Origin: Bradyrhizobium sp. Y36
GTDB lineage: Bacteria > Pseudomonadota > Alphaproteobacteria > Rhizobiales > Xanthobacteraceae
Assembly (NCBI RefSeq): GCF_002531575.1
Contig: NZ_NWTI01000032.1
Coordinates: 1-64,000, forward strand
Reading direction: 5' to 3'
Length of the DNA stretch: 64,000 bases
Shown here: positions 8,882 through 16,705 of the stretch, piece after piece
Position numbering within the stretch: position 1 is the stretch's first letter
Layout of the letters: the number at the start of each line of letters is the position of its first letter
Program-made: the position numbers and the translations under genes
Notes under the pieces: model-generated
Seen by the model: the letters and a program-made list of their open reading frames with translations, nothing else
The model's database searches: none
Told to the model about the DNA's origin: nothing

Positions 8882-9644
8882 ATGCGTGCGGCTCCTCGTT
8901 CCAACTAGCAAACAGTGTGTCAGCCTTATCGTCGGCCCCCAATGCGTGCAGCCGGGCGACAATCAACAACCTCTCCTCTAGCGATAGGCGCTGCGTCGTC
9001 AATTCTTTCTCCAGCTTTTCGGCGAGATCTGCATTTAAGCGCGCGAGGACAACGAGTGCACCACCCGCGTCCCTGCAGTGCAGGTAGCAGTGCGCCGCAT
9101 TAACGAACAACCCCTCCCGTCCCTCTTCGTCGACGATCAGGTGCACGCTGGTTAAGCACTTGTCGAAATAGTACGCTGCATCGCGAAGATTTTCCCGCGA
9201 CAGATTGACGTTCGCCATACCCGTATAGGCACCGAATCTTTCGCTGGTGCCGGTTGACAGCGGGGACACCAAGATTTCTTCATACAGGGTCTCTGCAAGG
9301 TCGCGTTCACCGACGCGAAAACACGTATTGGCCGCAGTCAGCATGTTCGCAAGCACCCTAGCTTGGTCTTTGCTCCTCGATGCCGCCCAGAGTGCCAGTC
9401 TAGCGGCCACCAGAGCATGCTCGGTGTTGACCGCGATGTGCTCCGTGTAAATGCCCATCTGCCATGCGACCCAGGGCGTGACAGGGATGTTTAGTGCGTC
9501 CAAAAAGGCGTTATCCAGCGGCGCATGTTGTTCGGCTAGCGTGACCAGCGTCGTGAGTGCAGCACGGTCGGTCTCGAGGTCGTTGGAAGCCGGCCCGGGC
9601 GAGCCTGAAATACTGTACGCCCGCGATGTCCATTCTTCCGCCAT
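8874..9644 (-). CDS. TPR-like helical-repeat protein, first gene of the islet operon
   Basis: A 256-residue, almost wholly helical protein. Paired helices with TPR-style spacing are visible from about residue 90: GERDLAETLYEEIL, then NLRDAAYYFDKCLTSV, then a third repeat with CYLHCRDAGGALVVLARL. No catalytic motif, signal peptide or membrane helix is seen, so a scaffold or sensor role is likely. The start ATG 9644 has no strong ribosome-binding site, and a somewhat later start cannot be excluded. Its 3' end overlaps the next gene by 8 bases. Three mutually overlapping genes argue that the products act together in fixed proportions. Confidence 0.65.
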   Translation of the reverse strand: MAEEWTSRAYSISGSPGPASNDLETDRAALTTLVTLAEQHAPLDNAFLDALNIPVTPWVAWQMGIYTEHIAVNTEHALVAARLALWAASRSKDQARVLANMLTAANTCFRVGERDLAETLYEEILVSPLSTGTSERFGAYTGMANVNLSRENLRDAAYYFDKCLTSVHLIVDEEGREGLFVNAAHCYLHCRDAGGALVVLARLNADLAEKLEKELTTQRLSLEERLLIVARLHALGADDKADTLFASWNEEPHAYD

Positions 9645-10011
9645 TCCGAAGCTCTTTGCTGCAAAATCAAACTCGATTTGCGAACCCCCACGATTGACGG
9701 GTAATCATGGCACACATTATGGCGTCCTTGAACAGCCTAGGTGTTTGCGTCGAACATCCCCGTATCTGCCTAGTCCGTTCATGGCATATCTGCGATATCA
9801 TACACGGGTTCGGCGATGTCCGTTATGCTCGCCCAAGCAGACTCGAAAATGCAGTGAGCCGGTGTGCTCCAAAAGGATCGACCGTGACGTAACGCGTGTT
9901 GGCGGGATGATCACGAGCCGTCACCGATTACAGCCCCTATTTCCGTCGCCGTTCGCAGACGCGGTTCGTGTAAATTTCTCAATGCGATAGGTGGCTTCCA
10001 GCGTGTCCTGA
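9645..10011. other. Non-coding upstream region of the islet operon
   Basis: About 370 bases upstream of the leftward operon, running to the right-hand radC repeat. A rightward open frame crosses it but shows no protein-like composition and no ribosome-binding site. The region should contain the operon promoter; I could not identify a convincing one. Composition is lower in G+C than the flanks. Confidence 0.5.
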
Positions 10012-10169
10012 ACAACCACCCCTCGGGCGATCCCTCGCCCTCGCAGGCCGACATCCAGATGACCAAAGCGATCATCGACATCGCCAAGCCGCTTGGGATT
10101 GCCGTGCACGACCACATCATCGTCGGCAAAAGCGGGCATGCCAGCCTGCGCGGGATGCGGTTGATTTAG
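10012..10169 (+). pseudogene. Orphan radC 3'-end fragment (right direct repeat)
   Basis: Encodes the last 52 residues of a RadC protein from the middle of the JAMM motif (NNHPSGDPSPSQAD) through VHDHIIVGKSGHASL to the stop TAG 10167-10169. The first catalytic His and everything before it are missing and no start is present, so it is not functional. Over the last 46 residues it differs from the intact copy at about 8 positions, too many for a recent local duplication. It may be the original chromosomal 3' end displaced by the insert. 10170-10298 shows no gene. Confidence 0.75.
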
Positions 10170-10298
10170 GGCGAGGCGACGCCTAATCTAACGAAGATTG
10201 TAGTAATTGCGTCACACGATTTAGGATAGCGTCATAGCCGACACCGCCGCGCCGGCGCGCGGGCTCGTTTTCATGTCCCATTATTTCGGAGACCGCCC

Positions 10299-12041
10299 AT
10301 GGCCGCTCGGATTGTTGTCCTTGCCGCGATCGCCTTCATCAGTTTCAGCGAGCGCGCCTTCGCCTGGGCTTATCAGGGCCATGAGGTAACCGGCGCCATC
10401 GCCGATCAGTTGCTCAAGGCCAACGCCAAGGAGCAGGTCGCCGCCATTCTCGGCGTCGAGCTTCGCGTCGCTGGGCCCTGGGCCGATTGCGTGCGGAGCG
10501 TGGCACGCCTGCCCGACGGCAGCTTCAAATACGCGCCGACGAAGCCCGAATACCGCATCCCCTGCGCGGCCTTCGAGACCCCGGCAGAGATTGCGCGGAT
10601 GGAGGACTATGTGTCCCGCAACTGGCTGGATTGCGACTACGCGAAAGGTCACGGTTGCAACGAGACCTATCATTTCGCCGATGTCGCCATCCAGCACGAC
10701 GATTACAAGCGCGGCTATGTCGGCACCAGCAACCACGACATCGTCGGTGCCATCAACGCCGCGATCGCGGTGCTCCGCGGCCAGCCGGCGCCGCTGCCGT
10801 TCTCCATCCGAGACAAGAAAGAAGCCTTGCTTCTGCTCGCGCATTTCGTCGGCGACCTGCACCAGCCGCTGCATGTCGGCGCCGTCTACCTCGACCGATC
10901 CGGCCAGCTCGTCGATCCTGACCAGGCAGGACTTGATTCCGCGACGGAGACGCTGGGCGGCAATTTGCTCGGCCCTGCCGAGAACAATCTGCACGCCCAG
11001 TGGGACGCGATTCCGGCGGATCTCGCCGAAACCGCAAGTCCCGACCTGATCAAGAAGGCGAAGGCGCTGAGCACGACGGCGGGCCCCATCGACGCCATGG
11101 CCGCGACGTGGGCAAGCGATACAGTCATGGCCTCGCATGCCGCCTTTGCCGGCCTCACCTTCTCCGGCGCGGATCGCGGCCGCTGGGACGTGCATGTCGC
11201 GGACCCGCCGGCCTATGCGGCCCGAGAGGACAATCTGAAACGCGACCAGCTTGCCAAGGGTGGCGCGCGTCTTGCGCAAATCCTCAACACCATCTGGCCG
11301 ACGCCCACCGACAAGACCACCGCGTGCACCCTGACCAACATCTGCTATTGCGTCACGACGACCCACCGCGACGCCATCACCGCCAATGTCGCCAGAGTCC
11401 GGCAGCTGCTCGCCGACCAGCGCGCGACCGGAAAGATGACGGGCTATCTGAGTATCCCGCTCTCGACCCTGGGCGGCAGCTATTTCGGCGTGAACCGGGA
11501 GGTGGCGCAACGAACCAAGGAGCGGATCGAGCAACGATTTGGCGCGACCTCGACCTGGGTTCTCAATCCGGGCGCGGAGGGCAATCTGCCCGAGACGGCC
11601 ACGGGCGCGGACTACATGTACATGTGGACGCAGATCCTCGAAGGCCGCGGAGGGTATGGCGAGGACTTCGACTTCTTCTACTTCACGGGCCCCGCCGACT
11701 TCGCGCAGTTCTTCGGCCTCACCGGGATCAACGATGCGGACAGGATCGAAGCCTATTTCGATCAGCGGCTCGGAACAGACCCCGACCTGATGAAAGCCGT
11801 CACCGCCGGCAAGCTCAGCAAGCGAGGCTTCCGCAACCACTACGCGCTGCGCGCCGCGGTGACGTTCAGCTACGGCTCGCACGACGAATGGAACATCGTC
11901 GAGTTGCTCAATCAACGCCGGCGCGGGTCCGATCAGTTCGGCATCGGCAACCAGATCGGAGTGCTGTTTGACGGGCGCGCGGTCACGCCGGGTGATTTCG
12001 AGGCCGGCGCGGCCGCTGGCACCGTCGGACGCTGCAACTGA
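10299..12041 (+). CDS. S1/P1-type nuclease with long C-terminal extension, secreted
   Basis: A 580-residue protein. A signal peptide precedes cleavage after AFA, leaving Trp23 as the mature N-terminus and His28 in WAYQGHE; the N-terminal Trp is a zinc ligand in S1/P1 nucleases. Further ligands fit: Asp63, His125 (ETYHFAD), His182/Asp186 and His188/His192 (AHFVGDLHQPLHVG), and GGNLL followed by NLHAQWD at about 220-236. The enzyme should cut single-stranded nucleic acid in the periplasm or outside. Family members usually end near 260-310 residues, whereas this one has about 230 more residues with Cys pairs (CTLTNICYC) and no domain I recognise. ATG 10299 follows a GGAGA-type site. No operon partner. 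Confidence 0.85.
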   Translation: MAARIVVLAAIAFISFSERAFAWAYQGHEVTGAIADQLLKANAKEQVAAILGVELRVAGPWADCVRSVARLPDGSFKYAPTKPEYRIPCAAFETPAEIARMEDYVSRNWLDCDYAKGHGCNETYHFADVAIQHDDYKRGYVGTSNHDIVGAINAAIAVLRGQPAPLPFSIRDKKEALLLLAHFVGDLHQPLHVGAVYLDRSGQLVDPDQAGLDSATETLGGNLLGPAENNLHAQWDAIPADLAETASPDLIKKAKALSTTAGPIDAMAATWASDTVMASHAAFAGLTFSGADRGRWDVHVADPPAYAAREDNLKRDQLAKGGARLAQILNTIWPTPTDKTTACTLTNICYCVTTTHRDAITANVARVRQLLADQRATGKMTGYLSIPLSTLGGSYFGVNREVAQRTKERIEQRFGATSTWVLNPGAEGNLPETATGADYMYMWTQILEGRGGYGEDFDFFYFTGPADFAQFFGLTGINDADRIEAYFDQRLGTDPDLMKAVTAGKLSKRGFRNHYALRAAVTFSYGSHDEWNIVELLNQRRRGSDQFGIGNQIGVLFDGRAVTPGDFEAGAAAGTVGRCN

Positions 12042-12161
12042 CGCGGCTCGCCCGGGAGCAAGACATCGGAGCGATTCGGAACGGCGGCGTTGCCTTTGAG
12101 ATCGATCGCGGCGTCGTTGCCGGCACCGGCCACGGCGCCGCGGACCGTGGCGCGGGGCCGC

Positions 12162-12884
12162 CTACTGACGCAGCATGATCAGGGGATCGGCGGTGTCGGG
12201 GACGCGCCGCCATTGCGCATTGTCGTCGGCCTCGAACTGCCAGGTCCCGCCTGATTTCGACATCAGGATGATCTGGCCGCGCTCAAGCCGCCATTGCGTC
12301 GGGTTGAACTGCGCGATGGCCGCGTCGCATTTCGGCTTGAGGAAGACCTGGAAATTATCCGGCGTCGCCTCGGTGTTGGTCAGCGTCAAGCCGCACACCG
12401 GCTGGCCGTTGCCGCGCACCATCGCCCAGTCGCCGATCATCTGGTCCATCGACTTGGCCATCGAGCGAGCTGCAGCGAGATCCTGCAGGATGTAGACGCC
12501 TTCGCCCTGGCGCAGGCCTTCGAAGATGCCGGCCTCGACCTCGGTGAAGTCGATCACGGCTTCACCGCTCGCGTCCTGCAGGCGGACGATGTCGAGGCCC
12601 CTGACACTCCAGGCAACGATGTCCTTCGTGAAGGGCAGCGCGGTCTTGCAGGCCGGCTCGAGCTCCAGCTTGAAGCCCTGGCCTGCGGCGTCGCCCTTCA
12701 TCGTGACGACGCAGGTCTTGCTGCGCTCGGTGGTCGAGAGCTCCCACTGGCCGGGCATCGATTTCTTCAGGGTCGTCGTATCCTGCGCATGCGCGATACC
12801 GATCGCGGCCAGGTGAGCCGCGACGGCGCCGATCGCGGCCAGGCGGGCCGCGACGGCGAATGCAACGACCCGAAGAGCTGTCAT
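12162..12884 (-). CDS. AprI/Inh-family metalloprotease inhibitor-like protein
   Basis: From ATG 12884 the product is 240 residues. A signal peptide ending near AHAQD is followed by an AprI/Inh-type beta-barrel pattern: MPGQWELSTTERSKTCVVTM (a lipocalin-like start), then a second similar unit around IGDWAMVRGNGQPVCGLTLT and ending WRRVPDTADPLIMLRQ. Such proteins are periplasmic inhibitors of serralysin-type proteases. The two-unit layout is longer than the roughly 110-130 residues of classic Inh. It is the last gene of a five-gene operon and its ATG shares one base with the stop of the dehydrogenase gene (TGATG). No serralysin gene is nearby, so the target is unknown. Confidence 0.75.
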   Translation of the reverse strand: MTALRVVAFAVAARLAAIGAVAAHLAAIGIAHAQDTTTLKKSMPGQWELSTTERSKTCVVTMKGDAAGQGFKLELEPACKTALPFTKDIVAWSVRGLDIVRLQDASGEAVIDFTEVEAGIFEGLRQGEGVYILQDLAAARSMAKSMDQMIGDWAMVRGNGQPVCGLTLTNTEATPDNFQVFLKPKCDAAIAQFNPTQWRLERGQIILMSKSGGTWQFEADDNAQWRRVPDTADPLIMLRQ

Positions 12885-13873
12885 CAGCGCCCCTTGAACG
12901 GCGTTTCGGCGACCGGCGTCAACGGTGCCTTGCCGGCGAACCAGGATTTGAGATTGTCGACCACGAGCTGGTCCATCGCGTTGCGCGTCACCACGGAGGC
13001 CGAACCGATATGCGGCAGCAGCACGACGTTCTGCATGGTCTTGAGCTCGTCCGGCACGGTCGGCTCGGCCGCGAACACATCGAGGCCGGCAGCGAGGATG
13101 GTGCCGGACTTCAGCGCCTGCACCAGCGCCGGCTCGTCCACCACCGAACCGCGCGCCACGTTGATCAGCACGCCGCGCGGGCCGAGCGCCTTCAGCACCT
13201 CGGCATTGATCATCTTGTTGGTGGAGGCGCCGCCGGGCACGATCACCATCAGGGTGTCCACCGCCTTCGCCATCTCGATCAGATCCGGGTAGTGCTTGTA
13301 GGAGACGTCCTTGGACGGGTTGCGCGAGTGATAGACCACCGGCACCAGCGAGGCATCGAGCCGGCGCGCGATGGCCTGGCCGATCCGGCCCATGCCGACG
13401 ATGCCGACCTTGCGGTCGCGCAACGAGCCGACGCTGAGCGGATAGTTCTGCGTCTGCCACAGCCCGGAGCGCACGTAGCGGTCGGCCTTGATGAACTCGC
13501 GCAGGGTCGAGATCAAAAGGCCCATCGCGACGTCGGCGACCTCCTCGGTCAGCACGTCGGGCGTGTTGGTGACGATGATGTTGTGCTCGGCCGCGTATTT
13601 GGCGTCGATATGGTCGTAGCCGACGCCGAAGCTCGCCACCATCTCGATCTTGGGCAGCTGCGACAGCGAATCCTTGTCGGCGCGGACCGTGTGATAGGTC
13701 ACGGCGACGCCGCGGATCTTGTCGCGGATCGCAGGCGTCAGGCGCTCGAGGTCGCCGCGCGTCTCGGCCTTGTGCACGACAAAATGATCGGAAAACCCGT
13801 TCTCGAGGATCGGCCGCACCGGCCCATAGATCAGAAGGTCGATCTTTTCGGACGAAATCGAACCGGCAGCCAT
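12884..13873 (-). CDS. D-isomer-specific 2-hydroxyacid dehydrogenase (glyoxylate/hydroxypyruvate reductase type)
   Basis: A 329-residue cytosolic NAD(P)H enzyme. The Rossmann motif GMGRIGQAIARRL follows the interdomain helix. Catalytic residues are recognisable: Arg in INVARGSVVDEP, Glu in FAAEPTVPDEL and His in LLPHIGSASVVTRNAM. The pattern GVGYDHID near residue 90 is typical of the hydroxypyruvate/glyoxylate reductase branch. The start overlaps the permease stop by one base (TGATG), so it is co-translated with an NMT1-type ABC importer. This suggests that the imported compound, or a product of it, yields a 2-oxo or 2-hydroxy acid. The exact substrate is unknown. Confidence 0.85.
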   Translation of the reverse strand: MAAGSISSEKIDLLIYGPVRPILENGFSDHFVVHKAETRGDLERLTPAIRDKIRGVAVTYHTVRADKDSLSQLPKIEMVASFGVGYDHIDAKYAAEHNIIVTNTPDVLTEEVADVAMGLLISTLREFIKADRYVRSGLWQTQNYPLSVGSLRDRKVGIVGMGRIGQAIARRLDASLVPVVYHSRNPSKDVSYKHYPDLIEMAKAVDTLMVIVPGGASTNKMINAEVLKALGPRGVLINVARGSVVDEPALVQALKSGTILAAGLDVFAAEPTVPDELKTMQNVVLLPHIGSASVVTRNAMDQLVVDNLKSWFAGKAPLTPVAETPFKGR

Positions 13874-14691
13874 CAGTTTTCCTTTCCAAGAGCGCTCTCA
13901 TGCCAGCGCCGCAAAACGAGGTGGGAAACTAGCGCCAGCACCCCATAGATGACAATCCCGGCCAGCGACAACAAAAGCAGCGCTGCGAACATGCGGGGTA
14001 TGTTCAATCGATAGCCGGATTCGGCGATCCTGTAGGCGAGCCCGGAGCCGGCGCCCGCCGTTCCCGCCGCAATCTCGGCGACGACCGCGCCGATCAGCGA
14101 CAGGCCGCCGGCGATACGCAGGCCGCCCAGAATGTAGGGCAGCGCCGCGGGCAGCTTGAGGAAGCGCAGCGTCTGCGGCTTTGAGGCGCCATAGAGCTGG
14201 AACAGGCCGGCGAGGTTGCGATCGACCGAATTGAGCCCGAGCGTGGTGTTGGACAGCACCGGGAAAAAGGCGACGATGAAGGCACAGACCACGACCGCTG
14301 TCTGCTGTTCCAGATAGATCAGGAGCAGCGGCGCGATCGCGATCACCGGGGTGACCTGGAGCACGATCGCATAGGGGAACAGCGAATATTCCACCCATTT
14401 CGACTGGTTGAACAGCAGCGCCAGCGCGATGCCGCCGACGCTCGCCGCGACAAACCCTTCGAGCGTGGTCAAGAGCGTGGTGGCGAGCGATTGCGACAGC
14501 ACCGCCCAGTCCTTGATCAGGGTCAGCACGATCACGGACGGCGCCGGCAGCACGTAAGGGGGGATGCCCTTGATGCGGACCACCAGCTCCCAGGCGATGA
14601 GACCGGCCGCGAACACGATGACGGGAAGCACCAGGCGCATCGCGCGTTGCACGCCTTGCGGCTTCGTGGTTGCGGTCGCCTGCGCACTCAT
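13873..14691 (-). CDS. ABC transporter permease, SsuC/TauC/ThiX type
   Basis: From ATG 14691 the product is 272 residues, that start overlapping the ATPase stop as ATGA. About six membrane helices are present. The binding-protein-dependent permease (EAA) loop is recognisable around LFQLYGASKPQTLRFLKLPAALPYILGG (positions near 14220-14115). It forms the inner-membrane channel of the importer with the neighbouring ATPase and binding protein. Confidence 0.87.
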   Translation of the reverse strand: MSAQATATTKPQGVQRAMRLVLPVIVFAAGLIAWELVVRIKGIPPYVLPAPSVIVLTLIKDWAVLSQSLATTLLTTLEGFVAASVGGIALALLFNQSKWVEYSLFPYAIVLQVTPVIAIAPLLLIYLEQQTAVVVCAFIVAFFPVLSNTTLGLNSVDRNLAGLFQLYGASKPQTLRFLKLPAALPYILGGLRIAGGLSLIGAVVAEIAAGTAGAGSGLAYRIAESGYRLNIPRMFAALLLLSLAGIVIYGVLALVSHLVLRRWHESALGKEN

Positions 14692-15518
14692 AGCGTCGAT
14701 TGCCCTGAATAGGACGGCGCCAGCGCCGCCGACACTTTCCGGCAATAGTCGGAATAGGCGGCGGAGGTGCGAAACGCCTCGCCGCGCGGCTCGACCGTCT
14801 CGATGCGGATGTCGGCCTGGATGCGGCCCGGCCGCGCCGTCATCACCACCACGCGCTGCGACAGATAGACGGATTCGAACACCGAATGGGTGACGAAGAT
14901 GACGGTCTTGCCGAGCTTGCGCCACAACGCGAGCAGATCGTTGTTGAGACGGAAGCGCGTGATCTCGTCGAGCGCGGCGAACGGCTCATCCATCAAGAGG
15001 ATACCCGGATCGGTGACGAGCGCCCGCGCCAGCGACACCCGCATCTTCATGCCGCCGGAGAGCTCGCGTGGAAAGGCATCGGCAAAATCGGCAAGCCCGA
15101 CGCTCGCCAGCGCCGCATCGGCCCGCGCGCGCGCATCCGCCTTGGGTACGCCGGCAAGCTTCAGCGGCAGCCGCACGTTCTCGCGCACGCTGGTCCAGGG
15201 CATCAAGGTCGGCTCCTGAAACACGAAACCGATGCCGTGACCTGGCAGAACTTGCCCTGGCAACGCCTCGCCCTCGTGGCGCGCCACCCGCACGATCCCG
15301 GAGGACGGCGCGCTGAGCTCCGCGATCAGCCGCAGCACCGTCGACTTGCCGCAGCCGGAGGGGCCCAGCAGCGAGATGAACTCGCCCTTGCGCACCGCGA
15401 GGTCGAACGGCCCGAGCGCCATGACGCCGTTGTCGTAGGTTTTCGTCACGGCACGCAGGCTGACGGCGAGATGCGTCAGGCCGGTCTCGACGGCGGACGA
15501 GGTTTTGCCTGGCGACAT
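14688..15518 (-). CDS. ABC transporter ATP-binding protein, SsuB/TauB/ThiZ type
   Basis: A 276-residue ATPase with Walker A GPSGCGKST, the signature LSGGMKMRVSLARAL, Walker B ILLMDEPFAALD and the switch His in FVTHSVFES. This subfamily powers uptake of sulfonates, taurine, pyrimidine precursors and similar small molecules. It lies 10 bases downstream of the binding-protein gene and overlaps the permease gene by four bases. Confidence 0.9.
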   Translation of the reverse strand: MSPGKTSSAVETGLTHLAVSLRAVTKTYDNGVMALGPFDLAVRKGEFISLLGPSGCGKSTVLRLIAELSAPSSGIVRVARHEGEALPGQVLPGHGIGFVFQEPTLMPWTSVRENVRLPLKLAGVPKADARARADAALASVGLADFADAFPRELSGGMKMRVSLARALVTDPGILLMDEPFAALDEITRFRLNNDLLALWRKLGKTVIFVTHSVFESVYLSQRVVVMTARPGRIQADIRIETVEPRGEAFRTSAAYSDYCRKVSAALAPSYSGQSTL

Positions 15519-15528
15519 CGACCTTGCG

Positions 15529-16551
15529 CTACGGCTTGTTCGGGCGCAGCTCGACGCCGACGCCCTTGTTGACGAAGCGCAGCGTGTAGGACTTGCGGAA
15601 GTCGAGATCGGGCTTCACGACGCCGGCCTTGACCATCTTGTTGAAGAAGGAGGTGTAACGCTCGTCGCTCATGGCGCCGATCCCGTTCTTCAGGCTGTCG
15701 CCGGAATCGACGATGCCGTGCTCCTTCATCTTGGCGACGGAATAGGCGAGCAGATCGTCGGTCATCTCCGGGTTGAGCTTCTTGATCATGGCGTTGCCGG
15801 CGGAATTGTCGCGGTAGATGTAATTGTACCAGCCGATCATGGAGGCATCGACGAAGCGCTGCACCATGTCGGGCCTCTTCTCGACGACGTCGCGGCGGGT
15901 CTCGATCAGGGTCGAATAGGTGTTGAAGCCGTAATCGGCGAGCAACAGCACGTTCGGCTTGAAGCCGGCGGCTTTCTCCACCGCGAAGGGCTCGGAAGTG
16001 ACGTAGCCCTGCATGGCGCTCTTGGGATTGGCGATGAACGGCTGCGGGTTGAAATTATAGGGGCGGACGTTCTTTTCGCTGAAACCATATTCGGACTTCA
16101 GCCACTGGAAGTAGCTGCCCATGCCCTCCTTCGAGACGAACAGCGTCAGCGGCTTGAGGTCCTCGATCTTGCCGACCTTGGCATCCGGCTGCGTCAGCAT
16201 CACCTGCGGATCCTTCTGGAAGATCGCGGCGATGGTCACGACGGGAACGTTGTTGGCGACCGCATCGAACGACATCAGCGTGTTCGCGGCCATGAAGAAA
16301 TCGATCTTGCCCGCGATCAGCAGCATCCGGTTGTTCTCGTTGGGCCCGCCTGGAACGATGGTGACGTCGAGCCCGTATTTCTTGTAGGTGCCGTCGGCGA
16401 CCGCCTGGAAGAAGCCGCCATGCTCGGCCTCGGCGACCCAGTTGGTGCCAAACGTGACCTTGTCGAGCGTCTCGGCATGGGCCGGGGCGACCGATACCAA
16501 GGCGGCCAACAGGCTCGCAGTTAGCGCTCTGCGCAGATGAGAGGGGGTCAT
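15529..16551 (-). CDS. ABC transporter substrate-binding protein, NMT1/THI5-like
   Basis: From ATG 16551, just after GGAG-like purines, the product is 340 residues with a signal peptide ending APAHAET. The body has the NMT1/THI5-like periplasmic fold: FGTNWVAEAEHGGFFQAVADG near the mature N-terminus, then GPNENNRMLLIAGKIDFFM and FNPQPFIANPKSAMQGY. Relatives bind hydroxymethylpyrimidine or formylaminopyrimidine (thiamine salvage), riboflavin precursors or sulfonates. The creatininase-family gene opposite fits a pyrimidine or heterocyclic-amide substrate, but that is inference. It is the first gene of the operon. Confidence 0.85.
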   Translation of the reverse strand: MTPSHLRRALTASLLAALVSVAPAHAETLDKVTFGTNWVAEAEHGGFFQAVADGTYKKYGLDVTIVPGGPNENNRMLLIAGKIDFFMAANTLMSFDAVANNVPVVTIAAIFQKDPQVMLTQPDAKVGKIEDLKPLTLFVSKEGMGSYFQWLKSEYGFSEKNVRPYNFNPQPFIANPKSAMQGYVTSEPFAVEKAAGFKPNVLLLADYGFNTYSTLIETRRDVVEKRPDMVQRFVDASMIGWYNYIYRDNSAGNAMIKKLNPEMTDDLLAYSVAKMKEHGIVDSGDSLKNGIGAMSDERYTSFFNKMVKAGVVKPDLDFRKSYTLRFVNKGVGVELRPNKP

Positions 16552-16617
16552 AATGGCACTCCGTCGATCGCTTCCGGCCCAATCGCGTCTAGCTCGGGGC
16601 AAACCAACGCGATAAAA

Positions 16618-16665
16618 CCTGATGACATCAGGGGACACGAGCCGGTATGGCCCGCGTCCCCTGAT
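16618..16665. promoter_or_regulatory. Two mutually exclusive hairpins between the ABC operon and the creatininase gene
   Basis: A perfect 15-base palindrome (CCTGATG-A-CATCAGG, 16618-16632) overlaps the left arm of a second hairpin. In the latter, 16627-16643 pairs with 16649-16665 in 15 of 17 positions around a 5-base loop. Both cannot form at once. The site lies about 40 bases before ATG 16706 and 70 before ATG 16551. It could be an operator for both genes, an attenuator-like leader or a repeat copy; no T-run follows the second stem. Confidence 0.45.
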
Positions 16666-16705
16666 AGCGCAAACTTACGTGACAAATTCGGGCAAAGAAA
16701 CCTTG

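Larger units (their letters stand above)
6774..10011. mobile_element. Putative 3.2 kb genomic islet inserted at the radC 3' end
   Basis: The segment lies between two direct copies of the radC 3' end. Sample counts by eye give 29/60 G+C at 8101-8160 and 34/60 at 7501-7560, against 40/60 at 3001-3060 in the flank, so base composition differs. It carries one leftward three-gene operon and no recognisable integrase, transposase or tRNA. It is either a minimal passenger element moved in trans or the remnant of a larger one. The boundaries are set by the repeats and could shift if recombination happened further inside them. 6910-7088 shows no gene. Confidence 0.6.

Noticed and set aside
9451..9990. 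Rightward open frame across the islet right end
   Set aside because: Overlaps the TPR-like gene antisense for about 190 bases, has no ribosome-binding site and no protein-like features.
10281..11915. Long leftward open frame opposite the nuclease gene
   Set aside because: Low-complexity antisense composition and no motifs; the rightward frame has a signal peptide and all S1/P1 ligands.
12884..13901. Single long leftward frame joining the dehydrogenase region to the AprI-like gene
   Set aside because: The upstream part is out of frame with the true dehydrogenase and Arg-rich; the real genes meet at TGATG at 12884.
16552..16705. TPP riboswitch before the NMT1/THI5-like importer genes
   Set aside because: I looked for the conserved CTGAGA and ACCTGATCTGG-type THI elements and did not find them; only simple hairpins are present.
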